Notes under the pieces: generated by a model
Seen by the model: the letters and a program-made list of their open reading frames with translations, nothing else
Database searches by the model: none
Told to the model about the DNA's origin: nothing
DNA from: CAZHNW01 sp942491575
GTDB taxonomy: Bacteria; Spirochaetota; UBA4802; UBA5550
Length of the DNA stretch: 64,000 nucleotides
Reading direction: 5' to 3'
Assembly: GCA_942491575.1 (NCBI GenBank)
Contig: CALOBT010000031.1
Span: forward strand, 248,001-312,000
Made by a program: the position numbers and the translations under genes
Part shown: piece after piece, positions 17,898 through 27,039 of the stretch
How the letters are laid out: every line of letters begins with the position of its first letter
Position numbering within the stretch: the stretch's first letter is position 1

Positions 17898-18000
17898 GGT
17901 TGACCTCTATGGTTGATATAATGCGGTTTGTTTATTTCCATTAAATGGCTGTATTATAGATAGCCGCCATGGAAATGTGGCAGCAAGTGATTTCTTTTAA

Positions 18001-18453
18001 TTATCCTTCCTGATCGAGGAGGCTGATGATTTCTTCCGGGGAAGCAGATTCGATCATGCTGTTTTTCACCGTTTCGTTTTTAAGAATCGCCATTATGTTC
18101 GACAGAAGTTTCAGGTAATCTTTATGCTGGCGTTCTCCCGCTGCGACCAGGATTATCAGATGTGCGGGATTCCCATCCAGTGAATCAAAATCTATTCCCT
18201 TTTTGGATATTCCGATGGCAAAGGCCATCTCTTTGACGGAGTTTATTTTTGCATGTGGAATTGCTATTCCGAGGCCGATTCCGGTACTGAGGATTTCTTC
18301 CCGTTCTTTCAATGCCTTGATTAGTGTGTCCACGTCACTGCAGACATCCGAATCTCTGAAGACCAGTGCGAGTTCTTCAATGGCGGAAAATTTATTATCA
18401 GCTTCAAGTTCTTTTATGTACCGGGCATTAGTATAGGTTACAACGGGGGACAT
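18001..18453 (-). CDS. PTS EIIA (PtsN/fructose-type) domain protein
   Basis: A single 150-residue EIIA type-2 domain. The phospho-acceptor histidine is His67 in GLGIAIPHAKI, preceded by the usual LKEREEILSTGIG. The C-terminal helix has KDYLKLLSNIMAIL. No permease or EIIB domain accompanies it, which suggests a regulatory EIIA-Ntr-like role rather than sugar transport. It diverges from the ClC gene, with an inverted repeat between them at 18512-18543. GAGG precedes the ATG. Confidence 0.87.
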   Translation of the reverse strand: MSPVVTYTNARYIKELEADNKFSAIEELALVFRDSDVCSDVDTLIKALKEREEILSTGIGLGIAIPHAKINSVKEMAFAIGISKKGIDFDSLDGNPAHLIILVAAGERQHKDYLKLLSNIMAILKNETVKNSMIESASPEEIISLLDQEG

Positions 18454-18511
18454 GGGAATACCTCACGATTTTTATTGGGTTCCAGATACCTTTTTTCAGT
18501 TCAGGAGTACA

Positions 18512-18543
18512 TCTGTCAATGATTAATTTTTATCATTGACAGA
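18512..18543. promoter_or_regulatory. 12-bp inverted repeat between ptsN-like and clc genes
   Basis: Arms 18512-18523 and 18532-18543 are perfect reverse complements around an 8-base spacer. Each arm contains TTGACA reading outward. On the plus strand TTGACA (18536-18541) has TAGTAA 16 bases on, a plausible promoter for the ClC gene. The symmetry fits an operator for a dimeric regulator or a pair of divergent -35 boxes. Inference only. Confidence 0.45.
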
Positions 18544-18614
18544 ATAACGTCGCTATATAGTAACGGCACTAATGTCAATATAACTAGACTGGAGAAGAGT
18601 ACCGTAAAATAATA

Positions 18615-20660
18615 ATGAGTTCATGGCTATCACAGAAAACAGTTTCTCTCCTTGAACGGGCAAAAATGACCGAGTATACATTTACGGTTATCATAGCCAT
18701 AATTATTGGTGCACTTGCAGGTTTTGGAGCTCTCCTTATCCGTGTGATGATCAAGGGGATCTCAGATCTGTTTTACGCCGGAAACGGTACGCTCCTTGCC
18801 AATATCGTTGCAGCCCCCTGGTATATTAAGGTTTTTGTGCCGGCCCTGGGGGGACTCATAGTGGGACCCTTGATTTACTTCCTTGCCCGTGAAGCAAAGG
18901 GACACGGTGTCCCGGAGGTCATGCAGGCAATTCTTCTCCGTGGAGGGGTGATACGGCCCCGGGTTGCCATAGTCAAGGCTATAGCTTCGGCCCTCACTAT
19001 CGGTACGGGAGGATCTGTAGGGCGCGAGGGTCCAATTGTACAGATTGGTTCAAGTATTGGCAGTGGCGTGGGACAGTTTTTCAGGGTTTCCTCGGAACGG
19101 ATGAAAACCTTTGTCGGATGCGGAGCAGCTGCGGGTATTGCCGCCGCCTTTAATGCCCCCATCGCAGGGGCTCTTTTCGCTGTTGAGATTCTACTGCAGA
19201 ATTTTGCATTTGCACAGTTTTCCCCTATTGTTATTTCTTCCGTAATGGCTACTGTAATCTCTCACCACTTTGAAGGCAATTTTGCCGCTTTTCAGGTGCC
19301 TGAATATCAGCTTACAAGTCCATATGAACTCTTTTTCTATTTTATACTGGCGGCACTGGCTGCAGTTGTCGGGCATCTTTTTTTAAGGCTATTATATTTT
19401 TCGGAAGATTTTTTTGACGAACGGCTGAAGATTCCGGATTACCTGAAGCCGATTATCGGTGGTCTCCTGATCGGTGTCATTGCTTTGATCTTTCCTCAGA
19501 TTATGGGTGTTGGATATGAGTCAATAAATGATGCCCTCCATGGAAAGACCATCTGGCACCTTGCCCTGATGCTCATATTCGTTAAAATAATCGCAACATC
19601 ATTAACTCTCGGTTCAGGGGGTTCCGGAGGGATTTTTGCCCCTTCTCTTTTTCTCGGGGCTATGACGGGTGTTTTTTTTGGAAGTATTGTTCACCTGTTA
19701 TTTCCTGATATTACATCCACGCCTGGAGCATATGCCCTTGTTGCAATGGGGGGACTGGTTGCGGCAACCACCTATGCGCCTATAACTGCTATTATAATTG
19801 TATTTGAGCTGACCAATGATTACCACATTATCCTGCCTCTGATGATTACCTGTATCATGAGTACCATCATTGCAACGAAACTTTCCCGTGAATCAATATA
19901 TACCCTGAAACTTGTACAGCGGGGGATACAAATCAAGGATGGCGCTGAAATTAATGTAATGAAATCCATCTTTGTGAAGGACGTCTTTACTTCAAGGGTG
20001 GAAACCCTGGGACAATTCTGCAACTTTGACGAGGTCGCCAACCGGGTTATTTCCGGGAAGGATCCCTATTTTCCTGTGGTTAATAATCAGAATCACTATC
20101 TTGGCATGATTACCATACATGATGTGAAAGAACATCTCTATGACAAGGATATTCTCCAGCATCTTCTCATCGCTGATGATATTGCCACCAGGGATATTGA
20201 TCCGGTTGTTGCCTCTGACAACTGTCAAACGGCTCTTGATATCATGAGCCGTCTCAACATACAGGGACTGCCCGTGGTTGATTCAATAGATAAAAATCAT
20301 GTCATCGGAATGGTCTGGCGTAAGGATATTATTGATGCCTATAACGAGGAAGTTGAACGGCGTGATATTACCACTGCCTTTGCCAGCCGTATTACCATGA
20401 AAAATATTGATCACCACGTACACTTCATGGAAGGTTACAGTATGACGGAACTTCCAATTCCGAAAATATTTATTGGAAAAACAATTAAGGAGCTTGATAT
20501 CCGGGCCAGGTATGGAGTGGATATCCTGCTTATTCGAAGTAATACCGATGAGGGATCCAAAATAAAAGCGATTCCGAATCCTGATTATGAGTTCTCTTAT
20601 AACGATTCCATCGTTGTTTCCGGAGAGATAGGGAAAATTAACTGTATTAAAAACCTGTAA
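18615..20660 (+). CDS. ClC-family chloride channel/antiporter with CBS pair and RCK_C domain
   Basis: 681 residues. The N-terminal two-thirds is a ClC membrane domain with GTGGSVGREGP (gating glutamate at about 138), GALFAVE and GSGGSGGIFAPSLFLGA. The C-terminal cytoplasmic part holds two CBS domains (about 440-560) and a TrkA-C/RCK_C-like end (PKIFIGKTIKEL ... DSIVVSGE). Retention of the gating glutamate fits a proton-coupled antiporter, but does not prove it. CBS and RCK_C domains usually bind adenine nucleotides or second messengers and would gate transport. The Shine-Dalgarno is weak for ATG 18615; a start at codon 18 (18666) is possible. Confidence 0.9.
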   Translation: MSSWLSQKTVSLLERAKMTEYTFTVIIAIIIGALAGFGALLIRVMIKGISDLFYAGNGTLLANIVAAPWYIKVFVPALGGLIVGPLIYFLAREAKGHGVPEVMQAILLRGGVIRPRVAIVKAIASALTIGTGGSVGREGPIVQIGSSIGSGVGQFFRVSSERMKTFVGCGAAAGIAAAFNAPIAGALFAVEILLQNFAFAQFSPIVISSVMATVISHHFEGNFAAFQVPEYQLTSPYELFFYFILAALAAVVGHLFLRLLYFSEDFFDERLKIPDYLKPIIGGLLIGVIALIFPQIMGVGYESINDALHGKTIWHLALMLIFVKIIATSLTLGSGGSGGIFAPSLFLGAMTGVFFGSIVHLLFPDITSTPGAYALVAMGGLVAATTYAPITAIIIVFELTNDYHIILPLMITCIMSTIIATKLSRESIYTLKLVQRGIQIKDGAEINVMKSIFVKDVFTSRVETLGQFCNFDEVANRVISGKDPYFPVVNNQNHYLGMITIHDVKEHLYDKDILQHLLIADDIATRDIDPVVASDNCQTALDIMSRLNIQGLPVVDSIDKNHVIGMVWRKDIIDAYNEEVERRDITTAFASRITMKNIDHHVHFMEGYSMTELPIPKIFIGKTIKELDIRARYGVDILLIRSNTDEGSKIKAIPNPDYEFSYNDSIVVSGEIGKINCIKNL

Positions 20661-20841
20661 ACCACCTCTGGTGAGGGCAATTTTTATTTCTGTTTCTAAA
20701 AATGCCCGAATTTTTAAAAAGCATCTTCCAGAATTGTCCCCCGGATAAAAATTAATTGACTTTAATTGCCCCGTGTCATATGCAATAATATGTAACTGTG
20801 TAAACCGTTGACGGCGGGATTCCACTCAAATAGAGGTTGTT

Positions 20842-21399
20842 ATGAAAGTAGTACATGTTCTTAAAAGAATAGAAGTGATAGACGAAGATATCAAGGATTT
20901 GAAAAAGCTTGAAAAGTCCATTTCGCGCAACAAATCCTTTTCAACTCCCATTTATATGTCCATTGAGAAGCAGATTAATATTCTACTGGGAGAAAGAATA
21001 AAAATGCTCGAACTGGAAATTGGTAATCCACCGGAAAACCTTGTGGAAGAAATTGAGGGGAAGCCGGGTGAGCGTGGCCCTTCAGTTCCAAAAGCTGGTG
21101 TAAAGGCAAAAAAAAAGCCGGCGGCTACTAAATCATCTCCAGGTCCACAAAAAAGGACCGTTGCAAAGAAATCCCCTGATGATATGCCTATGATGACCCA
21201 GGATATGATTGATTCCCGTTTTGATGAATTGCAGAAAAAGGAAGAAAAAAAACAGACCCAAAGAAAAGCAGCTGAAGATGAAGGTGACGAAGGGGTGAAA
21301 ATACTCGATATAGCCCTTGAAAAGGGGACCCTGAACAAGAAGGAAATTGAAAAGGAAAAGAAGGTAAGGTTTTTTAGAGAGAATTTTCCTACTGATTGA
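20842..21399 (+). CDS. Unknown charged coiled-coil protein
   Basis: 185 residues with no recognised domain. An N-terminal helical part (1-65) rich in Lys, Glu and Ile is followed by a flexible Pro/Lys/Ala-rich linker (about 70-115, with KKKPAATKSS) and a second charged helical segment rich in Lys and Glu. AGAGG lies five bases before the ATG, and a strong terminator follows, so it is a real gene. The linker resembles those of DNA- or RNA-binding proteins, but that is only an impression. Confidence 0.68.
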   Translation: MKVVHVLKRIEVIDEDIKDLKKLEKSISRNKSFSTPIYMSIEKQINILLGERIKMLELEIGNPPENLVEEIEGKPGERGPSVPKAGVKAKKKPAATKSSPGPQKRTVAKKSPDDMPMMTQDMIDSRFDELQKKEEKKQTQRKAAEDEGDEGVKILDIALEKGTLNKKEIEKEKKVRFFRENFPTD

Positions 21400-21415
21400 T
21401 TATCAATAAAATTGA

Positions 21416-21461
21416 CAAAAAGAGGGAAGCCGGTTTAATGAAATCGGCTTCCCTCTTTTTG
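21416..21461. terminator. Bidirectional terminator between the coiled-coil gene and adenylate cyclase
   Basis: A perfect 17-bp stem (21416-21432 with 21445-21461), 12-base loop, A-rich on the left and T-rich on the right, placed between two convergent genes that end at 21399 and 21464. Confidence 0.88.
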
Positions 21462-21463
21462 TA

Positions 21464-24187
21464 TTACCCCTTCAGCGCCTGCGCCAGAATAAATTCCAAA
21501 CGGTATTTTTCCAGGAAGAAGCTGTTTGATCCGTTTTGGAATATCAAATTTGTATCTCCGGAGAATTCTATACCCGTCAGGGTAGGGGTTATGTGTGTTC
21601 CGTGAAATGTCTGGCGAATCGGTATAATGAGTTCCTTTAAAGTGGCGGTATTTGAGTTTCTGTCTACGGAGGAAATGCTGTACTGATGATTGCTGTCTGC
21701 GGAAGCCTGTATTGCCGCCTTCAAAACGGTGCTCCTGTTGAACCTCATGAGGTGGGCCTCCTCCACCTGGACAGACATATTATCCAGGGTAGTGTCGCCC
21801 CTGCTGGAGAGGGTAATTCTCTGAACCGAAATTTTGGGATTTATTTGAGGAATCTCTTCAATGCTGTTTAGAATTCCTATGGTGTTTTTGCAGAATTCGT
21901 AGAGGCGTATGGTAAATTCTTCTCTCAGCTTCTCCGGGGCGATAAAAGTGAAAAGGTTTCCCTGTTCATTGATAACATAGAGGAGGGTGTGGCCGTTATT
22001 TTGTTCATAGAATATTGTTATTGAATTCGACTGGACCTGTTCAATGAGTTTCGAATAGAGCTTCATACGGGTATCTTCACCCTGAAATCGAAGATCTATA
22101 CGCCGTTTCGGGCTGAGGGTGATATTTGTCAGCATTTTAATCAGGTTGGGCTGTATGCTTACCTTTACATCACCGCGTTCCCTGCTGATGATGAGATACT
22201 GGTCATCAAGGCGGGTAATCAGACGTTTTGGAGCCCTTTCTCCTTCGAAAAGTATAAAGTTATAGCTGTCCCGGAAAAGGCGCTCGAGATTCTTGTACAC
22301 GGGTTTGTATGGTTCAGGGGTAACTACTGCACAGTAGTCGTCGAACTGCCGCGGCAGGTTTATGCCGTCATGAAGAATGGTCTCAAGGATCGGTATGAGG
22401 TCTTTACTTCCCCCAACCTTCTTAATATAGGATTGCCCCCAGCTTGTGTTGTAAAGCCAGTATATGGACTGGATCGTATCAATATTTTCCGTATTAAAAT
22501 TGATGATTACCATATTGGTAATGTTAAAGGAAGGATGAAGAAAAAAATCATTTTTCAGGTAGATTCGCTTTTCTATAAAGAGTTCATGTATCCTGTTAAG
22601 CAGCTCCAGGATCTGATTCTGGTTGATGCGGCTGAAACCGGATTGAATCTGGAGGCGGCTGAAGGTGGGGTGGAAGATCTGGTTCAGGGCCATCCAGGTA
22701 AGAAGACGCACCAGGTCATGCTCAGAGCGGAGTGTGGTTGATACAAATTTTTCTTCTGAGCTGGTATTTCGTTTATAAAGTCTCCACTGGGGATTGTCTA
22801 TGTCTTCAGTGAAGGGTTCAATGTAGAGAATCGATTCGTGCGGTGTATCCTTGAAGGTAATATAGTTATCAATTTCTTCGTTATTGGAAGAAAAGTATGA
22901 CTTGATCTTTCTGGAGAGGAGCTTGAAGTCGGATTCGGAAATTCGCTGTGCCAGGTTCAGGGCAGGAAGCTCCAGGGCAATTTTCTGGTAGGAAAGGAGC
23001 ATAAATTTTCTCACCAGGTTCCAGAACTGCATGATTTTATTATAGTCCCAGTTGTCGAAATTGTCGTGATCTTTAATGGTCGTTGCATTCCAGTGCCAGT
23101 TTATCACATAGCGGAACATTACCATTACCTTGTAGGGAAGATTTTTATTTTCTTTCATTGCCGCATATTTTGACAGCTGCGGATTTATTTTGAGGTACAG
23201 GTTCTGGCGAAGGATATTGAGGAGGGCTTTTTCTTCCAGGATTGAACTGTAATATCCGTATACTTCCTCAAACATCATTACATATGAGTCGAGAATTTTT
23301 CCCTTTATATCTCCCTTATGTATCGCCGCTTTGATTTTTTGACTGATGAGGAGTTTGCTGCCCGTATCAAAGAGATATTTTTCCAGAATTCCTATTTTCA
23401 GAATGGATTTAAAGGGATTTCCCAGTGCCTTGATTATCTGGAAAAGGGCCGCACCCAGAAAATCTTCCTTCGATATGGTATAGAGGTTCCCCAGATCGAT
23501 ATAGTGGTTATCCCTTATGTCCTCCGGCAGCTGGTTGTATAATTTCTGATACTCATCGTCTCCGATGCGGGGAAGGACCCACCAGAAGGGGATTTTGCCG
23601 GCAATGATAATTGAACTCCGGTAGAATTCATCCTTCAGGGTTGCACCAATGGTCGATCCGAAGGCCTCGGTTTCATCCTCGGCATAGATATTATCTTTCA
23701 GTTTCTGGATCTCATTGATGAAGAGATGTACGTCTATTTTTATTTCATCGATAGCCCATTTCTGTATGGCCTCAACTTTTTTCTGGAAATTATTCACCTG
23801 TTCTGGTGGTGTACCCCGGCTGTCGATACATACCCAGTAGTCGAAATCGGACTGTTTGGTGTATGCGATGGTTCCGACGCTTCCCATTAGCGCCAGCATC
23901 TGGACCAGGGGATATTTGGTATCGATACTTAAACCGGTCCTGTGAAATCGACTTTCTATATATTTTATTGTCTCCTGATCCGGTTCATAGTGGGCAATTC
24001 CGAGGGGTACCGGTCCCTCTATATATCCGGGAATTTTTTTATCATTGACACAGAGCAGTAGTGGGATTGCATTGATCACCCGCTTAACATTTGAGTTGGT
24101 GATCAATAGCTGTAACCGGTCAAATTTTTTCTGGTTGAAATTGAGAAAATTCTGTCTGTTTTTTTCTATTGTATCAAGGAATGACAT
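21464..24187 (-). CDS. cyaA: Class I adenylate cyclase (CyaA-like)
   Basis: About 907 residues from the preferred ATG at 24187, which has GCAGGG seven bases upstream; a TTG eight codons earlier (24211) is possible. The N-terminal catalytic part has the nucleotidyltransferase motif MGSVGTIAYTKQSDFDYW, comparable with the GS...SDLDIW motif of enterobacterial CyaA, plus KIPFWWVLP. The family makes cAMP from ATP. The C-terminal half resembles the regulatory region only loosely. No PTS EIIA-Glc or CRP gene is adjacent, although a PtsN-like EIIA lies at 18001. Terminates into the shared hairpin at 21416. Confidence 0.85.
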   Translation of the reverse strand: MSFLDTIEKNRQNFLNFNQKKFDRLQLLITNSNVKRVINAIPLLLCVNDKKIPGYIEGPVPLGIAHYEPDQETIKYIESRFHRTGLSIDTKYPLVQMLALMGSVGTIAYTKQSDFDYWVCIDSRGTPPEQVNNFQKKVEAIQKWAIDEIKIDVHLFINEIQKLKDNIYAEDETEAFGSTIGATLKDEFYRSSIIIAGKIPFWWVLPRIGDDEYQKLYNQLPEDIRDNHYIDLGNLYTISKEDFLGAALFQIIKALGNPFKSILKIGILEKYLFDTGSKLLISQKIKAAIHKGDIKGKILDSYVMMFEEVYGYYSSILEEKALLNILRQNLYLKINPQLSKYAAMKENKNLPYKVMVMFRYVINWHWNATTIKDHDNFDNWDYNKIMQFWNLVRKFMLLSYQKIALELPALNLAQRISESDFKLLSRKIKSYFSSNNEEIDNYITFKDTPHESILYIEPFTEDIDNPQWRLYKRNTSSEEKFVSTTLRSEHDLVRLLTWMALNQIFHPTFSRLQIQSGFSRINQNQILELLNRIHELFIEKRIYLKNDFFLHPSFNITNMVIINFNTENIDTIQSIYWLYNTSWGQSYIKKVGGSKDLIPILETILHDGINLPRQFDDYCAVVTPEPYKPVYKNLERLFRDSYNFILFEGERAPKRLITRLDDQYLIISRERGDVKVSIQPNLIKMLTNITLSPKRRIDLRFQGEDTRMKLYSKLIEQVQSNSITIFYEQNNGHTLLYVINEQGNLFTFIAPEKLREEFTIRLYEFCKNTIGILNSIEEIPQINPKISVQRITLSSRGDTTLDNMSVQVEEAHLMRFNRSTVLKAAIQASADSNHQYSISSVDRNSNTATLKELIIPIRQTFHGTHITPTLTGIEFSGDTNLIFQNGSNSFFLEKYRLEFILAQALKG

Positions 24188-24211
24188 TAAAAGCCCTGCA
24201 GGGCGGTTCAA

Positions 24212-24586
24212 AATAGCCCTGTTAAAATTATATTTTACTGTAACTCTACAGGGATAATCCCTACTATCAAGTAAAAAACATCAGAAGCGGTATAATAAAA
24301 TTTACTTTTTCTTATCAGGGGAAGTAACTCTACAGCTGCAGTGTCCTGGATAACAAACTATGATCGGGGGGGCATCTGAAGGGTAGTTTTTTCAAGACTA
24401 ATTATGAAAATTAATATAACTTAAAGAAAAAAATATTTGCACCCGGGCTTTCCCATTGACAAATAATTACAATGTAAAGTATCTTTGTTGTCACTGTATT
24501 GCATGCCGGGTGTCCATTCGAAGAAACATTTCTTCACTGACGTATTCCCAGAGTAAAGCGGAAATTAACAGATAACGAGAGGCACA
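24212..24586. other. Divergent intergenic region between cyaA and lon
   Basis: About 375 AT-rich bases with no credible gene. It must hold the promoters of both divergent genes. The only recognisable element is the lon promoter candidate at 24456. I see no CIRCE-type heat-shock operator. Confidence 0.55.
24456..24485 (+). promoter_or_regulatory. Promoter candidate for lon
   Basis: TTGACA at 24456-24461 and TATCTT at 24480-24485 with 18-base spacing, about 100 bases before the lon ATG. The -10 is weak, so confidence is limited. Confidence 0.38.
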
Positions 24587-26995
24587 ATGGATATTGATGA
24601 GATTCTAATAGAAGGGAATGATATTCCCATAGATACAGATTTTCTTGAGAGCGAACTGGTTTCTATCGACCAGACCCTACCGGAAAAATTATATATAATT
24701 CCAATCAGGTACCGCCCCATATTCCCGGGGATTGTAACACCCCTTATTATTTCACAGGGGCGTTTTGCCGAAGCAATTGATAAGGTTATTGATGAATCAC
24801 GCACTGTTGGGCTTGTTCTTATAAAGGATGATGACAAGGATGACGTCGATATTCAGGACCTCTATAATTACGGGACTGCAGCAAAAATTCTCAAGAGAAT
24901 CAATCTTCCCGATGGCGGAGTTAATGTTCTTATTAACAGTGTGAAAAGGTTCCGGGTAAATGAAGTTCTCTCCAACAAGCAGTATATACTGGCAGACGTC
25001 GATTATTTGGATGATCGTCCTTTGAACCGGCGCACTATTGAGATAAAAGCACTGACACGGGAAGTTCTCTCTCTGCTGAAAAAACTCTCTGATAACAATC
25101 CCCTCTTCACGGAGGAGATGAAACTGACTATGCTGAATGTGGATGAGCCGGGTAAGATTGCAGACTTTGTTACTTCCATTCTGAATATAGAAAAGAGTGA
25201 GTATCAGGAAATCCTCGAGACCCTGAATGTGAAAAAACGTCTCCAGAAGGTTCTTCATCTTCTTCACAAGGAGATGGAAGTCATGTCCGTTCAGCGGAAA
25301 ATTCAGGGGCAGATAAATGATAAAATAGAACGGCAGCAGAAGGAGTTTTTTCTTCGTGAACAGTTGAAGGCCATCAAGCAGGAACTCGGTATGGATGAGG
25401 ACGAACGTTCCACTGAAGTACGGAAAATGAAAAAGAAAATAGATGAACTCGATCTGAAAGGAGAGGTTCGGGAGAAAGTTGAAGAAGAAATTCAGAAGCT
25501 CGGCGTAATGGACCCCTCCTCCTCTGAATATACAGTATCAAGAAATTATCTCGATACCGTACTCGGTCTTCCCTGGAATGTGAAAACCGATGATACAATT
25601 GACCTGGAGAATGCTGAAAAAATACTCGAGAAAGAACATTATGGCCTTGAAGACGTTAAAAAACGAATTGTTGAATTTCTCGCAATCCGCAAAGTAAAGC
25701 CGGATGCCAGTGGTTCCATTATATGCCTGGTGGGACCTCCCGGAGTAGGTAAGACCTCCCTGGGGAAATCAATTGCCAGGGCCCTCAACAGGAGTTTTTT
25801 CCGTGTTTCGCTTGGGGGCATGCGTGATGAGGCTGAAATTAAGGGACATAGACGTACCTATATCGGGGCTATGCCGGGGAAAGTCATCCAGGGATTGAAA
25901 ATAGCAAAATCGAGAAACCCTGTTTTTATGCTGGATGAAATTGATAAACTGGGTCAGAGTTACCAGGGTGATCCCGCATCGGCCCTTCTGGAGGTTCTCG
26001 ATTCCGAACAGAACAGTGAGTTCAGGGATCATTACCTTGACCTTCCTTTTGATCTATCCGATGTGCTTTTTATTACAACGGCAAATACACTCGATTCGAT
26101 TCCTTCAGTTCTTCTTGATCGGATGGAAGTTATACGCCTCTCGGGATATATCGCACAGGAAAAATATCATATAGCACGAAAGTACCTGCTGCCAAAACAG
26201 GTACAGGAACATGGACTTAAGAAAGGCAGTATTCAGATTGACAAGTCAGGATTTTTATATATTATTAATGGCTGGGCACGTGAATCGGGTGTGAGAAGCC
26301 TTGAGCGCCAGATCGAGCGGATTTGCCGGAAAAGCGTCACTGAGGTGGCAAGGGGGAAAAAACTTCCCCGGAAACCCCTTGATCAAAAAGATATCCGTGA
26401 ATACCTGGGGCCTGAAAAATTTCTCGATGATGAATTTGTCGGTATCGACAGGCCGGGCCTTGCAGTTGGCCTTGCATGGACTTCCCTCGGTGGAGTTACA
26501 ATGATAATAGAGTCCCTCTCAACAGTCAGTAATAAGGGTGGGGGGCTGAAACTGACGGGGCAACTGGGAGATGTAATGAGTGAATCTGCCAGTATTGCAT
26601 ACAGCCATGTTCAGAACCGGCTTTCTGATAATGAAGAATATTCACAGTTTTTTGAAAAAAATATTGTGCACATACATGTCCCTGCGGGAGCAACTCCGAA
26701 GGATGGGCCCTCAGCGGGGATTACAATGGCGGCTTCACTCTACTCCCTTGTAACCGGGAAAAAAATCAGGAAGGGTGTTGCCATGACAGGGGAACTGACT
26801 CTCAGCGGCAGGGTGCTTCCCGTCGGGGGAATAAAAGAAAAGGTCATTGCGGCGAAAAGAATGAAGCTGAAAACAATCATTCTGCCTGCAGAAAATAAAA
26901 AGGATGTGGAAGAAATTCCAGAATATGTAAAGAAGGGACTGAAATTTATTCTTGTTTCTGAACTTTCTGAAGTTTTCGAGGTTGTATTCCAATAG
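24587..26995 (+). CDS. lon: ATP-dependent Lon protease
   Basis: 802 residues. An N-terminal LON substrate-binding domain (about 35-235) and coiled coil precede an AAA+ module with Walker A GPPGVGKTSLGKS (about 382) and Walker B PVFMLDEIDKL. The C-terminal serine protease domain has the catalytic serine in PKDGPSAGITMA (about 708) and lysine in IKEKVIAAKR (about 750). It degrades misfolded and regulatory proteins in the cytoplasm. GAGAGG lies five bases before the ATG. The comFB-like gene follows after 44 bases with its own promoter candidate. Confidence 0.97.
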   Translation: MDIDEILIEGNDIPIDTDFLESELVSIDQTLPEKLYIIPIRYRPIFPGIVTPLIISQGRFAEAIDKVIDESRTVGLVLIKDDDKDDVDIQDLYNYGTAAKILKRINLPDGGVNVLINSVKRFRVNEVLSNKQYILADVDYLDDRPLNRRTIEIKALTREVLSLLKKLSDNNPLFTEEMKLTMLNVDEPGKIADFVTSILNIEKSEYQEILETLNVKKRLQKVLHLLHKEMEVMSVQRKIQGQINDKIERQQKEFFLREQLKAIKQELGMDEDERSTEVRKMKKKIDELDLKGEVREKVEEEIQKLGVMDPSSSEYTVSRNYLDTVLGLPWNVKTDDTIDLENAEKILEKEHYGLEDVKKRIVEFLAIRKVKPDASGSIICLVGPPGVGKTSLGKSIARALNRSFFRVSLGGMRDEAEIKGHRRTYIGAMPGKVIQGLKIAKSRNPVFMLDEIDKLGQSYQGDPASALLEVLDSEQNSEFRDHYLDLPFDLSDVLFITTANTLDSIPSVLLDRMEVIRLSGYIAQEKYHIARKYLLPKQVQEHGLKKGSIQIDKSGFLYIINGWARESGVRSLERQIERICRKSVTEVARGKKLPRKPLDQKDIREYLGPEKFLDDEFVGIDRPGLAVGLAWTSLGGVTMIIESLSTVSNKGGGLKLTGQLGDVMSESASIAYSHVQNRLSDNEEYSQFFEKNIVHIHVPAGATPKDGPSAGITMAASLYSLVTGKKIRKGVAMTGELTLSGRVLPVGGIKEKVIAAKRMKLKTIILPAENKKDVEEIPEYVKKGLKFILVSELSEVFEVVFQ

Positions 26996-27010
26996 AATTT
27001 ATGCTATAAT
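26982..27010 (+). promoter_or_regulatory. Promoter candidate for the comFB-like gene
   Basis: TTGTAT at 26982-26987 and a perfect TATAAT at 27005-27010 with 17-base spacing. The -35 lies inside the end of lon; the start codon is 30 bases downstream of the -10. Confidence 0.5.
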
Positions 27011-27039
27011 ACGGGGTCCATATTTAAGGGAGGTAGTAT

